Part shown: positions 42,771 through 55,360 of the stretch, in pieces
Layout of the letters: each line of letters starts with the position of its first letter
How positions within the stretch are numbered: the stretch's first letter is position 1
From: Tremella fuciformis
Lineage: Eukaryota > Basidiomycota > Tremellomycetes > Tremellales > Tremellaceae
DNA: 64,000 bases
Direction: 5' to 3'
NCBI GenBank assembly: GCA_032768795.1
Contig: CP136497.1
Coordinates: forward strand, 1,304,501-1,368,500
Position numbers and translations under genes: made by a program
Notes under the pieces: model-generated
Databases searched by the model: none
What the model was told of the DNA's origin: nothing
The model's input: the letters and a program-made list of their open reading frames with translations, nothing else

Positions 42771-43089
42771 AGCCATTTCTCGGCTGGCATGTCCGAAATG
42801 ACTCGAGCAGTGATGACGCCAGCTCGCATGCTCCTCTGCTCTCCCCCTTGCTATGCATCTCATGAAGAAAGAACAAGCGCTGTTACAGGCGGGGCTCGGC
42901 GGAAGTTGGACGGTACGGTACGGTGCGAGGCTGAAGAGAGAGAGCAAAGCTTCACCGGCGCGTAGCAGTAGCAGCCATGTATAAAAGTCAACGTCGTCGT
43001 GGACATTGACACTGCGTCGGATGGCGTAGACCGTACTCTGCACAACATCAGCAACACTCCTCATAGCGAGGAGAGGGATGCGCGCGACT

Positions 43090-43289
43090 CGATAACACGT
43101 AGGTCCAAGTCTCCCTTTGCAACACCCGACTCGGCGTCTCATCTCATCCCTTCCCCTTCCCCCTCATCCCTGCTGGGGTTATCTCTTCATTACCACTCCC
43201 CCTCTCTACAGTGCCGCCTCTCCTTTCACGACTCGATAACGGTTGCCACTCCGCCCGGCGGGTGTCGGACAGCGCTATCGACGCGATAA
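43090..43289 (+). promoter_or_regulatory. Cluster of four GATA-factor sites upstream of GDH2
   Basis: HGATAR-type motifs CGATAA occur at 43090, 43234 and 43284, plus CGATAG on the reverse strand at 43275-43280. All lie 400-600 bp before the NAD-glutamate dehydrogenase start codon. GATA factors (AreA/Gat1 type) mediate nitrogen control in fungi, which suits an ammonium-releasing enzyme. The density is well above what chance gives in 200 bp. Confidence 0.65.
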
Positions 43290-43325
43290 CACGCCGGGAA
43301 GAGAGGAGAGGAGGCGGCGTACGCG

Positions 43326-43332
43326 TATATAA
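43326..43332 (+). promoter_or_regulatory. TATA box candidate for GDH2
   Basis: TATATAA, about 55 bp before a CTAGAC/GTGAGT region that could be the start of a leader intron. Confidence 0.6.
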
Positions 43333-43685
43333 CTCATCCCCAGCTACTCCTCACCATACCCACAGCAACACGCTAGACTAGACCCGTGAGTCGCCTCTCC
43401 CCCACCCTATCACGACGCAGCGCTATACCATGCTGGGATGGCGTGCAATCGTGTTCAAACGTGCTGCGGCGTGTGCATGACGCCACTGCCCGAACCACCC
43501 TTCGTCTCATCATCACTAGCGTCACCGAAGCACCCCCCACCCCCATCCACCGAGCAGTCCTTTCCCCTCCCACTCTCTTCTTATCTCTCACGTCGGGTCG
43601 AGCGACGAGCATTGACCTCCCTCCCCTGCCCTGCCTGCCCCTGGCGACACTGGGATCGATATCGACTCGACTCGACCTCGCTAAC

Positions 43686-46600
43686 ATGCCAGCTTTCCCC
43701 GCGTCCCCGTCTATCCGCACGTCCAGCACCACCTTTTCCTCCTCGTCAACCACCACCACCACGAGCAGGAGTAGGAGCAGCAGCAGCATGTCCACCCCGA
43801 CAGAGAGCCCGAACGGCAATGGCGCCAGCGTGAGCCCCCCCTGGTCCACTTTGAATTCTTGCTCACACCCAGCTGCAACCCCCCGTCCTGCCGCAGGTGG
43901 CGCGCCTCGCCGGGCTCAACGGCCTGGGGAACGGCGTGTCGCCCGGCATGTCGCGCACCAACTCGGGCGAGAGCGTCAACCGGATTCGCAAGGACACAAT
44001 GTGGGTCTCTCTCCTGCTACACCAACAAGGCGACCAGGAGCGGCTGACATTGTAGAGGGTACAAGTCGTCGCCCTTCCCGCTCAAGGCGTCGCAGCAGCA
44101 GGCCGTCACGCGCATCCTGAGCGAGACGGGCTTCATGCCGCCCGAGCTGGTGGCGGGCGAGGTGGACTGGTTCTACGGCCACCTGGGGATCGACAACATG
44201 TACTTGTGAGTCGCCCAGCCGGCGGCCACGCCGGCTCCACCCCTCCCTTATGAAAGCCCCCTAATGACAGCCTCGCCGAGACGCCCGAGGCCATCGCCGA
44301 CCACATCCTCGCGCTCTACTCGGCCAAGCTGCTCGCATACACCAAGCACGACCCGGACAAGCTCGTGATCGACCTGGAAAAAATCACGCCGGAAGAAGGG
44401 CCGGGCAAGGAAGGCGCCGTGTTCATCCACACGTCCAAGCCGGGCGTCACCGAGACCCAAGGGCCCGGCGCGTCCGTCGAGCGCCGCATCGACGCGCTGT
44501 TCCTCAACGGCTCGTCGCCCGACAAGGCGTTCCGCCTCGAGACGTACCGCTCGAGCGGCGCCATCTCGTCGACCATCTCCCAGCAGCTGCGGTGCTACTT
44601 TATCGCGCGCTGCGTCTTCCCGACGTCGGCGCCGGCGCGCCGCGCGGACGGCACGACGGACATACGGTCCGTGTCGGACGCGTCGTTCCTCGAAAAGGCG
44701 AGCGAGAACACGATGGAGATCTACCAGACGGTCATGAATGAGGTGGAGCGCAGGCGCGGGCCCGTCATTGAGATGTACGAGGTCGAGGAGAGCAGGGAGA
44801 GGCGTGTGGTGATTGGCTACAAGTGGGTCCTCCTTCACTCTCACTTTCACTAGAGGCTGACCCGCAGGATGGGCGGCACGAACGCCTACTTTTCCGCCCT
44901 GTCGGACCTGTACCACTTCTACGGCCTGTACTCGCGCCGCAAGTATGTCGAGCAGTTCTCCAACGGCGTCACCATCATCTGTGAGCTTACCCCGAGTGTC
45001 CCGGTAAGTCGCGCTGACGCTCGCCCCTCCCGCAGCCATGTACCTCAACCCCACGCCCAACTCGCGCGCACCGCCCATCGAGCACTCGATCCACCAGGTC
45101 GTGCGCGAGGCCTCGCTGCTGTACTGCCTGCCCGACAACCCCTTCTTTGCGCTCGACAACGACGACGAGAGCCCGCATGCCGTGCAGGAGGCCACGTACG
45201 CGTATGTCGGGTGGATCTTTGCGCAGCATTTCTGCAACAGGCTCGGGTCGGCCTATCTCGCGCTGAAGAATGGTGCGCCCGACTTTCCCCCCCCCCCCCC
45301 TTTCCCCTCCCCTCTCTGCCTTTCCGGTGTCTTTCTTGTGTGCTGACGCCCAGTGCTGGACGAGAACAACCCCACGCATGCCGAGGTGCTGAACAAGATC
45401 AAGACCCGGTTCAGGGAGGAGACGTTCACCCGGGAAAGCATCAAGGAGGTCATCCAGAACCACCCGGAACTTGTGGGTCCTCTTTCCTCCCCTACGGTTG
45501 CGGCTTTGATGATGGGGCTGATGGTAGATCCGTATGCTGTACATCAACTTTGCCATGGTGCACTGTGAGTCAAGCCCCATGACTAGGATTCCCTTCCCTC
45601 CCTCCCTTCCTTTCGCTTTGATCAGAACACAGATCTTGATTCCTCATCGCTCCCCATGTCTCGGCGCTTGATCCCACTCTCCCCTATCACGGCTTTCCAG
45701 CCTTGGCGTTGACGCTCGCTTCGCTCGCTGACGCCCAGACCCCGCCGCCGAGGAGGCCTCGCAGCTCACCCCCACCCTCTCCTTCCAGCGCCTACGCACT
45801 GAACAGCCAATGACCGATGAAGAGCTGTACCAGACCATCCGCAAGACGGCCTCCAACCAGCATGCCCAGGAGATCCTGCAGGCTCTGTTGATTTTCAACA
45901 AGCATGTTTTGAAGTGCAACTTTTACCAGCCGACCAGTGGGTCCCTCTCCACTTGACCTGCTCTGCACCAGCTAACGACCAGAGGTCGCACTGTCATTCC
46001 GCCTCAACCCGGCGTTCCTGCCCGACGTCGAGTACCCCAAGTCGCCCTTTGGCATGTTCTTCGTCGTCGGCTCCGACTTCCGCGGCTTCCACGTCCGTTT
46101 CCGCGATGTCGCCCGAGGCGGTATCCGTATCATCCGCTCGAGGGGCAAGGAGAACTACAACTCGAACGTCCGAACCCTCTTCGATGAGAACTACGCCCTG
46201 TCCGCCACCCAGACCCTGAAGAACAAGGACATTCCCGAGGGAGGCGCCAAGGGAACCATCTTGCCTGATGTCAATGCCAACTTCAAGGGATGCTTTGAAA
46301 AGTACGTCGATAGCATCATCGACCTCCTCATTCCCGGCAAGACGCCCGGTATCAAGGGTCCCATCGTCGACGTATCCGGCCGGCAGGATCCCGAGATCCT
46401 CTTCTTCGGCCCGGATGAGAATACGGCCGACCTCATGGACTGGGCGGCCGAGCATGCGCGTGCGCGTGCCGCGCCGTGGTGGAAGTCGTTCACCACCGGC
46501 AAGTCTGCCGAGCTCCTCGGTGGTATCCCGCACGACACTTATGGCATGACCTCCCTCTCCGTACGCCAGTACATCCTCGGTGTCCTCAAGGCCCACGGGC

Positions 46601-47717
46601 TCAACGAGAAGGACGTGACCAAGTTCCAAACCGGCGGACCCGATGGCGATCTCGGTTCCAACGAAATTCTCCTGTCGAAAGACAAGACGGTCGCCATCAT
46701 CGACGGCTCGGGTGTCCTATACGACCCCGCGGGCCTCGACCGCCCCGAGCTCATCCGCCTCGCCAAGCACCGCAAGATGATCAGCAACTTTGACCCGGCG
46801 CGCCTCGGCCCCGAAGGCTATCGCGTCCTCGTCGACGAGAAAGACGTCCAGCTGCCCTCGGGCGAGGTCGTGCATGACGGTACCGATTTCCGCAACAACT
46901 TCCATTTCCGCGTCAAGGCCGACCTCTTCGTGCCGTGCGGCGGGCGCCCCGAGGCCGTCAACATCTCCAACGTCGCCAAGCTCGTCGACGGCGACGGCAA
47001 GCCCAACTTCAAGTACGTCGTCGAGGGCGCCAACCTCTTCTTCACTCAGCAGTCGCGTCTCTACCTCGAGAAGAAGGGCGTTGTGCTCTTCAAAGACTCG
47101 TCGACCAATAAGGGCGGCGTCACCTCGAGCAGTCTCGAGGTGCTGGCTGGCTTGGGACTCAAGGACGACGAGTATGCAGAGTTGATGATGTTCAAAGAGG
47201 GCAGGCCGAGCGAGTTTTACAAGAGTTATGTGCGGGATATCCAGACGAAGATTTGCGAGAATGCCGCGGCAGAGTACTCTTGGTGAGCGAGCGCAGCGAG
47301 CGCCTACCTTCCCCTTACCCACGCTCTTGAGGACTTGCCTCTGCCGTTTCTTTCTTTGATTATCGGTGGACTGGTGCTGACCTCAGCATCACCAAAGAGT
47401 ACCAGCGCAACAAGGGCTCCAAGCCCCGCACCATCATCTCCGACCAGCTCTCCTCGACGCTCAACGACCTCCAGGCCCAGCTCGAATCCTCCGACCTGTA
47501 CGACAACGTCCAGTCGCGCAAGAACGTCCTCGCGCGCGCCATCCCGCGCACGCTCGTCGACAAGATCGGCCTCGACGAGCTGATGCGCCGTCTGCCGGAG
47601 CAGTATCAGCGCGCCATGTGGTCCGCGTGGGTCAGCAGTAATTATATTTACGAAACGGGCAGCTTGGCGGCTACGCCCGTGGACTTTTACCACTTTTTCT
47701 CAAAGCTGGCTTTGTGA
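43686..47717 (+). CDS. GDH2: NAD-specific glutamate dehydrogenase
   Basis: About ten exons encode a large (roughly 1,000-residue) NAD-GDH of the fungal type. Visible in order: a serine/threonine-rich N-terminus, V-S-P-G-M-S-R-T-N-S-G-E-S, and the long regulatory region (M-G-G-T-N-A-Y-F-S-A-L-S-D-L-Y-H-F-Y-G). The catalytic half follows: F-R-D-V-A-R-G-G-I-R-I-I, the active-site lysine in E-G-G-A-K-G-T-I-L-P-D, nucleotide-binding F-Q-T-G-G-P-D-G-D-L-G-S-N-E, V-P-C-G-G-R-P-E-A-V-N and Y-V-V-E-G-A-N-L-F-F. The final exon ends F-S-K-L-A-L. It oxidises glutamate to 2-oxoglutarate and ammonium. A second in-frame ATG at 43788 is a possible alternative start. An intron near 45275-45352 contains a 14-C run. 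GATA sites lie upstream. Confidence 0.95.
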
Positions 47718-47815
47718 CCAAGCGAGCGCAGCGAGCTCATTCCTTCGCCCTCTCCACACTCTCCGCCTCTTGCGGAGAGGCTGTACGTATATGTATACAT
47801 GCACATATTCCCTGG

Positions 47816-50581
47816 TCAACTCAGCAGCTGGTCAAAGTCTGTGCCGAGTATCTCGTCCAGCCAGCTGGCGGCGGCGGAAAAGTCGGTCGTATCGAGCGAG
47901 TAGGTGAGATCCAGTGAACTGAAGCTTTCTCCCACCGGCTCGGCGGGAGTAGCAGGAGGCAACTCAGAAGGGAGAAGGTCGATAGTCTCGATAGGCGCTA
48001 GAGCATCCTCGGGCTGTGTGAGAGGAAGAGGGAGAGGCGGTACTGAGCGCTGGAGCATATGGCCCAATAGCCACACGCCGCGCTGGGCAATGGAACATTC
48101 CGCCGGGCTGAGCGTACGCAGGACCTCGACGCACTGCTCCACCTGGCCCCGCAGATCCTTTGTCACTTCTGGAGAGTGGTGCCCGTATGTCATCTCGGAG
48201 GCGATGATGGCCCCTGCTAGGACGGTGTCGGATATGACTGGCCAGGCTTTGTGGTATATCCCCCTAGTGGGGATCGCTTGGCGATTGGCCAGGATCTTTT
48301 GCGCGAGGCAGAGGCAGATCTGCTGTCAGCAAGCCTTGATACAAAAGCCTTGAATGAAGAAGAGGAGGAGCTGCTGCGCAGCTACAGCTGCCAAGCTCAC
48401 CTCTCTCACCTCGGTCCACTCGCCGCCTTGCGTATATGCTAAATTCAGGAAAGGCTTGTACATGCTCAGCCGCATCCCGTTCAACAACATGGACCAGTTG
48501 AACCGGGACCACGGGCGGAAGTCGGCATCGCCTACTTGCGCTTCTGCGCCAGTTCCGACATGAGGCTTCGACTCGCCTTCAGTCGTAGTAATAGAGGAAG
48601 ATGTGGAGAAAGGAGGCGGGTCGCCCGGCAGCCATGCCCCGCCGACAGGGCAAAGATCCGGCCACTCTTCCAGATGATGCCGCGCGAATCTGTCCGCGTA
48701 CTCCCTCACGAGGGTGTACCGTGCGCGCGAGGAGGTGGTCTTTCGGAGCGCGAAGTAGAGGTCGCGGAACATGTCTGCTAGCTTGCCCATCGCCAACAGG
48801 CTGACAGTCAGCAAGACCCCTTGCTGCTCTGGGTCTGGAGGGCTCACTGAGATACTTGGGTGGTGTGGTGGTATGCGTGTCCGGGATGCTCCTTAGCGGG
48901 ATCTCGCCCCAGCTCTTCGTCGTCGACGTTGGTTGGCGGACTCGTCTCTGCGTCTACTCATCAGCATCGTCATGCAGTTGGTAATGTATCTCACAAGGGT
49001 ACATGAGGCCCGCTTGGAATTTCCCAAGATCAAGTCTGGGCTCAGCTCCCTTGCATGGCCTTATGAGGCAGAGCTCGCCGCGCTCTGCAAGCCGTGAGGC
49101 AACTCACGACTCCCATACCGTGAGACAAGTCCATATCCGCCTGCCCAGCTCATCCTTGATCGCGTCTCCCGAGCCCGTACCTCCCTTCGGTAACCGGTGC
49201 AGGCCCATCCGCGTGGCATGCTCGATCGCCAGAGTATACAACGAAGCGATGTAAGACGTGTGGCCGTAGTGATGTCCGATCTGCCCTTAGGTCGTGTTCA
49301 CACATAGCCCCGTACAGCGAAGAATGTCGAGGGGAGCTCACGAGGGAGATGATGCAGATGGCCTGGAGGGCAAGCATGGAAGGCGTGGTCATGTACTCGC
49401 TGGCTTGCAGACAGTGGAATGCCGTCCCCAGCCAGAGCTTGCACAGCGTCGGGACGACATCTGCGCCATTTCAGCTCGACGTATTTCACACTCGGAAGCC
49501 ACGCACTCGGCATGATGCCTAGCTGGCTGGCTTCTCGTTCGTCCATGAAGAACAGGCTGCTAGAAATGACAGCAAAGTCTACCCTCAGCCCACACCCCTC
49601 TTCACTCATAGTCAGCAAGGGAGACACTCACACACCGCCAGGTACTCGTAGCTCCTCTCGGCCCTCCCTCCCATCATTCTCTCCATCATCCACGTTTCGT
49701 GCTCTGCCCAGAAGGTAGGCCCGTGATAGGTGCAGTGCAGCCATAAGAGGGAGGACGTGTGGAATCGCACGAGGTGCGAGCTGACGCTGGGCTCGATGAG
49801 CTCGATCGTCTGGCGCAGGACTGGGTCGTCTCCGGGCGTCTACCCTCAGCTACCTCTCTGTCCTCTCTGTCCTCAAATGTAAGACGTACGACTGCTTGGG
49901 CCGAGGGGTGCCAGTCGGTGATACCTCTCAGCTGGGCAAGCGACGAGAGAATCTCCAGCTTCTCCTCGCCGCAGTGCTCGTCCCTTCCATCCCCAACTGC
50001 TCGATGCCGACCATGTGCATGATCACGACCGTGGCCATTGGCTGACTGGTGGTGCTCATCTCCGCTGGACAGGCGCCGCCGCTTGCTCAGCCCAGGCGCG
50101 TCCATGCCCGGTAGAGCGTTCGCACTCGGGCTCCGGGGTTCTGCCCCAAGCTGGCTCCTCGCCCGCGCAACTGACGTGCCACCAACATCCGGCCTCAGCT
50201 CATCGAGGACCTGCTGCTGCGCCGCAATCTTGCGATGGAGGGACTTGTTCTCCTCCAGCAGCTCGAGATACGTCGGTTCTGCAAGCCGGCGAGTCGGTGT
50301 CTCGCCAACCAACCGGCCCTTGACAATACGCGTCCTTCCTCTCAGCACTTCCTCATACTATGAGAACCAAGACTCACTCGGGCTTGCACAGCTCGCCAAT
50401 GCCCCGCGCTACACAGCGCGAACAGGGGATCTGCTGGTCGCATCGCACTTTGCGCCGATGACAGATGTTGCAGCTAATCCTGTCAGCTTCGGCTCGGCCG
50501 AGTCGGCGCAGATGATACGTACCTCTTGACGGGCCGCTGGCCTACTTTGATTGCCCGCGAGGGGCCGGCGAGGTCGGTCAT
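47816..50581 (-). CDS. Zn2Cys6 transcription factor
   Basis: The ATG at 50581 reads M-T-D-L-A-G-P-S-R-A-I-K-V-G-Q-R-P-V-K-R. A short intron follows, then the zinc cluster I-S-C-N-I-C-H-R-R-K-V-R-C-D-Q-Q-I-P-C-S-R-C-V-A-R-G-I-G-E-L-C. Next is a leucine-rich coiled segment, Y-L-E-L-L-E-E-N-K-S-L-H-R-K-I-A-A-Q, the usual dimerisation helix. A basic/serine linker and the fungal transcription factor domain follow. The C-terminus is acidic and hydrophobic, L-D-E-I-L-G-T-D-F-D-Q-L-L-S, stop at 47816. It is tail-to-tail with GDH2 (99 bp) and precedes a sugar-type transporter on the same strand. Targets are unknown. Several internal introns were inferred from frame shifts and not resolved to the base. 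Confidence 0.87.
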
Positions 50582-51019
50582 ACCGCCCTCGAGCGTCACA
50601 TGTCAGTTAGTAGAGGGAGGGAGACGGCTGGCGATGTAACTAGGTGATCCCGGAGATCCAGTAGGCCAGTAGACGACGGAACATCCGGGCTCGTCCCGAA
50701 CTCAGAAAAGCCTTTCGTCTTCTCCGTTGACGAGACGAAGATGGCTTCTTGCTGCTTCTTTTAGTGGGCATACTGCCCTCTCTCGCAGGATCTCGTGCGA
50801 CCCCTGCTTGAGACTCGCAACTGGAACTACCTCCAGTTCGTCATCGGACAGGTCTTATAATCTGATTGCACCGTCTACAACCCCATTTCTCAAGTTGGTC
50901 CCAGCACTATCAAACCTCTTCCCTGTTGTCTCTCCTAGCTGACATCTACCGTCTTCTTGCCTCCACCCTTCCTCATCCTCCTGTCTATGAAAGACAGCAT
51001 GTCCAGCCCACAAGGGGCC

Positions 51020-53043
51020 TCACACGATCTGAGCCATCGTCGCCACCTGCCCGTCCTTCTCATCCCCCTTCTCGTTGTCCACCTCAGGATGAGCCACAAC
51101 CTCCGCCGCATGCTCAGCAGCGTGCGCCGCAGATGACCGTTCACCCTCAAAGGCAATGGCGACCTCTTCAAGGGTAAGACCGCGGGTCTCGACCATATCT
51201 GCCGCGTCAGTCGCCAGTGCGGTATGGCAGGTGCAGGTGGGTGCTCACAGAAGTACGCAAGAACCCATTGGATGCTGAGGATGGGCAGAAAGACTAAATA
51301 GTAGCGCCAAGACTTTGACTCAGCTCGACGAGATGCCTGTGCGCCAGAGGAGACTCACGATGTTGTTGAGAGCGATCGAGTTGACGTAGCTTCCGTAGGC
51401 GCCCCAGGCTTGGTTGACCGTGTTCCACACTGCCATGCCCTTGCCTCGGGTGGTGTAGTTGAGGATCTCAGCGGGGTCTGGGGTCAGCGAGGTCTATTTA
51501 AGTACGAGACTTACATGAGTAAAACAACGGGCCCAGGAAAGACTGCGTGACTTTGAAGAGCCAAATCATGGCAACGGCAGCATTGCCAGCCGTCCTGTTT
51601 GTCTTGCCGCTGACGAGGAACGCACGCGTCGATACTCCCAGTGCGACCAGGAGGACCATAAGGATGGGCCAGACGACAAGGACCATACGCCGGCGGCGAA
51701 GATACGGGAGGGCCGTGATGCCCACGAGCATGGACAGGAGACCCGCCCTGCGATCAGCACCCTGACATAGAAAACAGAGTGCTGCTATACATACATGTTG
51801 ATGCCGACGCCGAGGCCGGTGAGCTTGGACGCACCGCTGATCCCGGCCAACTTGAGCATAACCGTGTCTGGCGTTCAGCGCACCCATGTCTAAGTTTGTG
51901 CGGCAGGTGACTCACAGTAAAAAAGAATGATGCTCGAGCCATTGCACTGCGGCATAAAGGTCATGAGCGACACCAGCCCAAACCTGTGCTTGTTGCCTGG
52001 CGCACGGACAAGATCCATAAAGCTGAGCTTGACAGCCGTGACCTCTTCGGCGAGGGTAGCCTTGATCTCCTCGTATTCGAAATTGGCCAGCTCATCGCCT
52101 TCGTCTCCATTGGCATGGTGGCGTATGACGAACGCGCGAGCAACGTCGGGATGGCCGCGAGCGAGGTGGAAGCGCGGGGATTCAGGCATGAACTGGACAG
52201 CGATGACGATGTACAAGGCAGGCAGGAGCTGCACGAGGTAAGGGATGCGCTAGATGTCAGGCTGGTGCTCGCGTCGGGCATTGCACCCGGGAGAAGGGGA
52301 CGGACCCATGACCAGGTGTTCGCACCAAGGTAGGTGCAGCCAAATGTGATGAGCGTCCCGCACGTCGCGCCAATAGGGTAGAACGCATCGTACAGACCGG
52401 CGGTGCGGACGCGGTACCGGGGATGCGAGATTTCCTGCAGGAGGATCTGGGCAGTCATGAGGTGCGCGGTGATCCCGAAGCCGATGATCGTCTTGCTGGC
52501 TATGAAGGGGCCGTAGCCGGAGGAGGGCTTGATGCCTGCGACGCAGCCGAGGATGGTGCCGATTATCATGGTCAGGCCGAAGACTTGCCCAGATCAGTCT
52601 TATATCTGTTTTATCAGAAGGGTCGCTCACAGCGGATGGCCAGCGTCGGCCGAAGCGGTCGACAATCAATGCGTTGAGAGGGCCCATGACGATGCCAGAG
52701 AAGAACGGGACGGCGTTGAGGAGGCCGATCTTGCTCGAGTCGGGGTACCCCATGTCCTTGTTCCATTCTGACATGAGCTCTTGCACATGTCAGTCGCTCG
52801 TAGAAGGGGACTCACGGGCGAGGGCTTGGAGTGATCCGATGATGGTGCCGTCGTACCCGATCAAAGCTTCGCCGGTAAACAAGATCGAGCAGTAGAAGAA
52901 CAGAGTGCGCAGGCCCTTGTTGCGATACCAGGGAAGGTTGTCAGCGGCATTAGGCCTTGGTCATATCAGAGGTTGTGCTCCTCAGTCTTGGCCAGAGGTA
53001 GAACTCACAGAGTGGTCCAGTCGATCGCGATGCCGTTGGTCAT
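51020..53043 (-). CDS. MFS sugar transporter (lactose/hexose permease type)
   Basis: The start M-T-N-G-I-A-I-D-W-T-T-L is followed by short introns. Twelve-helix sugar-porter features are present: G-Y-D-G-T-I-I-G-S-L (TM1), D-R-F-G-R-R-W (loop 2-3), I-L-L-Q-E-I-S-H-P-R-Y-R-V-R (TM4 region), Y-L-V-Q-L-L-P-A-L and the P-E-S-P-R-F-H-L-A-R-G motif. After helix 6, P-A-E-I-L-N-Y-T-T-R-G-K-G-M-A-V and E-T-R-G-L-T-L-E-E-V complete the sugar porter pattern. The tail is acidic and alanine/histidine-rich, stop at 51020. Family members import mono- or disaccharides by proton symport at the plasma membrane. The adjacent Zn2Cys6 gene is a candidate regulator. The substrate cannot be read from sequence. Confidence 0.92.
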
Positions 53044-54062
53044 CTTGAAGCGGAGCTAGGGTCAGAGTAGGGAATGAGCTGTCAGACGGTGGTGTGAAGT
53101 CGACGATGAGCGTCAGCTTTATATCCTATCACGGTGAGACCGTTTGAGGTAGATTAACGGTCGAGATGCGATCGAGCTCCCCGCGGTCAACTGGAGATAT
53201 CTGATCATCTGATCAACTGTCGATAAGGAACGTAGGAGATCAGAGGACGCCGAGTGAGACTAATGATTGCAAGACTGCCGACGGCCAGAGAAGGAGATAA
53301 GGCTGGCCGTATCTGCGGGGCGCAGCGGGTGAGATGGGTCCAGAGGGAGAGCGTGAGAAGATGTTGGTGAGTGGCGAGGTATTTAATTAGTCGGACACGC
53401 CCGCGCCAAGCCATTGCGGAGTAGGGTTGGAATGCGGGGTTAGAGGCCAAATAGCGGCTGTCAGACGCCATATAGGGGGGCTGTCATGCATCGTGTCTTG
53501 GCGGCTGAGCGCGGATGAGTCCTGAGCTAGGCAAGCTTATTGCTGGCCGGTGCCACAGGCCATGATGGCAGAAAGAGTGTAAGACGGTTCAAGTGATCGG
53601 CGATCAAGCCTTGGGCGTGCTTGTAGTCTTCCGTGCGCGCCAAAGGGGTCCTTTGGGATGCGCAGCTCGCCAATGTGACTCTCGTCTGACTTCTACACTG
53701 GGCTCAGACCTTTGGAAGGCAATGCAGTAAGGAAAACGGTATATGCGAGCTATCGCCGAGCTATGTCGGTCAACAGCGGTGTGCCGAGCGGTGCACCCTG
53801 TCGCCCTGACTCCGGCTTGTGCCCCGGCCGGCGGGCTGCTTCCCCTTCTGTGCCCGGGTGAGACCAATGGGAATGACAGGCATTACAGCGTGGGTCGCGC
53901 CACGTGGCCTGGGACTTATCTTCAATTCCGAAATGGCGGCCGAGTTGCGGAGGTCTGAACCCTCACTTTGCGTTGGCCGAGGCTTCTTAATGCAGCGCCC
54001 TCTCCCGGGGGCGAAAGCCCATCGTTTCTTCGCCCAACAAGCCCACAAACCAGTGAGCCAAC
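53044..54062. other. Divergent intergenic region of 1 kb
   Basis: No gene seen. It separates the sugar transporter (minus) from the PhyH oxygenase (plus), so it should hold both promoters. Confidence 0.5.
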
Positions 54063-55288
54063 ATGCCCATCGCCACCGCTCCCCATCCCGACTCGTTCAC
54101 CTCGTTCCCGCCGTACGAGTACGCCTCGCTGCTCGACAAGCCGATCTACGGCGACTGGCGGGACGAGCTGGTGCAGACCGGCTGGACGGTGATCAAGGGT
54201 GCCATCCCGCGCGAGAAGGCCTTGGAGTACCGCGACAAGTTCTTCCAGTGGCTGGAGGACTTCCCCTGGGGGTTCAAGAGGGACGACCCGAGCACATGGA
54301 AGAACGAGCACCTGCCGCCGCATATCAAGGGGGGCATGTTCTACTCGCACGGCATCGCCCACGAGGACTTTGTGAGTCCACGTCCGGCATACCTTGTCAA
54401 TGCATCTTTAGGATGGTGAGCTGACGCCCAGTTGTGGGGCCCGCGTACGGAGCCGGGGGTGCTGGGCGCGTTCTCGCAGTTCTGGGGCACCGACGAGCTC
54501 ACCACCTCGATGGACGCGGCGAGTCTCTTCTTGCCGGGGCGGACGGACGTGACGGACGGCGGCAAGTGGGAGCACATGGAGTGAGTCGAGGAATCGCTTG
54601 ACCGTACGGGGGGAGCGTGCTGACTCGGTAGCCAATCGCAATACCGAAAGGGCTTCTACTGCCTGCAGGGCATTGCCAACCTGAACGAGTGCGGGCCCGA
54701 GGACGGCGGCCTGATGGTGCTGGACGGCTCGCACCGCTTGATCGAGAAGTTCTTTGAGATTCACGGGCACAGGCCCAGCGGCTCGTGGGGCCCGCCCGAC
54801 TGGTTCGGTGCGTCCTCCCTCCCTCAGTGTATCATCGCGGTCCAAGTGCTGACCTGGCAGGGTTCACAACCAAAGACCAGGAGTGGTTCTACGAGCAAGG
54901 CTGCAAGTGGACAAAAGTGTGCTGCGGGCCGGGCGACCTGATCCTATGGGACTCGCGCGTGATGCACTACAACGTGCGTCCCACAGGGACGCGAGACCGC
55001 TGCTGCACCTGTACGCTCCTCCACATTGACAGAATGCCAGAGGGCTGACGGGCAGACGTGTGCATGGGCCCCGCCAAGATGTTGACCGAGGAGAACATTG
55101 CCGTGAAGAAGGCCGCGCTGGACGACCTGCGGGGTTCGACGCACGTTCCGTTTGGCTACGTCTACTCGCGGGCACATGTGCCCACTGAGCGAGACGGCAA
55201 GCCCGACCCGCTCGACACGGGCAAGCCGCGCCATCCCCCAGTCATCTCGGACCAGATCAAAAAGCTCGTCGGGGTCATGCCTTACTGA
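54063..55288 (+). CDS. Phytanoyl-CoA dioxygenase-family (PhyH) oxygenase
   Basis: Five exons with introns at 54372-54431, 54581-54631, 54808-54860 and 55011-55055. The protein begins M-P-I-A-T-A-P-H-P-D-S-F. It carries the Fe(II)/2-oxoglutarate site of the family. H-M-D is formed exactly across the second intron (E-H-M plus D-Q-S-Q-Y). The distal histidine is in W-D-S-R-V-M-H-Y-N and the 2-oxoglutarate-binding arginine in R-P-T-G-T-R. E-D-G-G-L-M-V-L-D-G-S-H is the usual loop between them. Relatives hydroxylate small acids, amino acids or natural products; the substrate here is unknown. It is tail-to-tail with the WD40 gene, 73 bp apart. Confidence 0.9.
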
Positions 55289-55360
55289 GCCACGAACAGT
55301 ACAGCCTCTGGATAGGTGTATGCAGTATGCAAGTGATGGTTGTACAACAACACCTAGCAG

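Noticed and set aside
44248..45237. 329-residue frame antisense to GDH2
   Set aside because: Shadow of GC-rich coding exons; GDH2 motifs on the sense strand are unambiguous.
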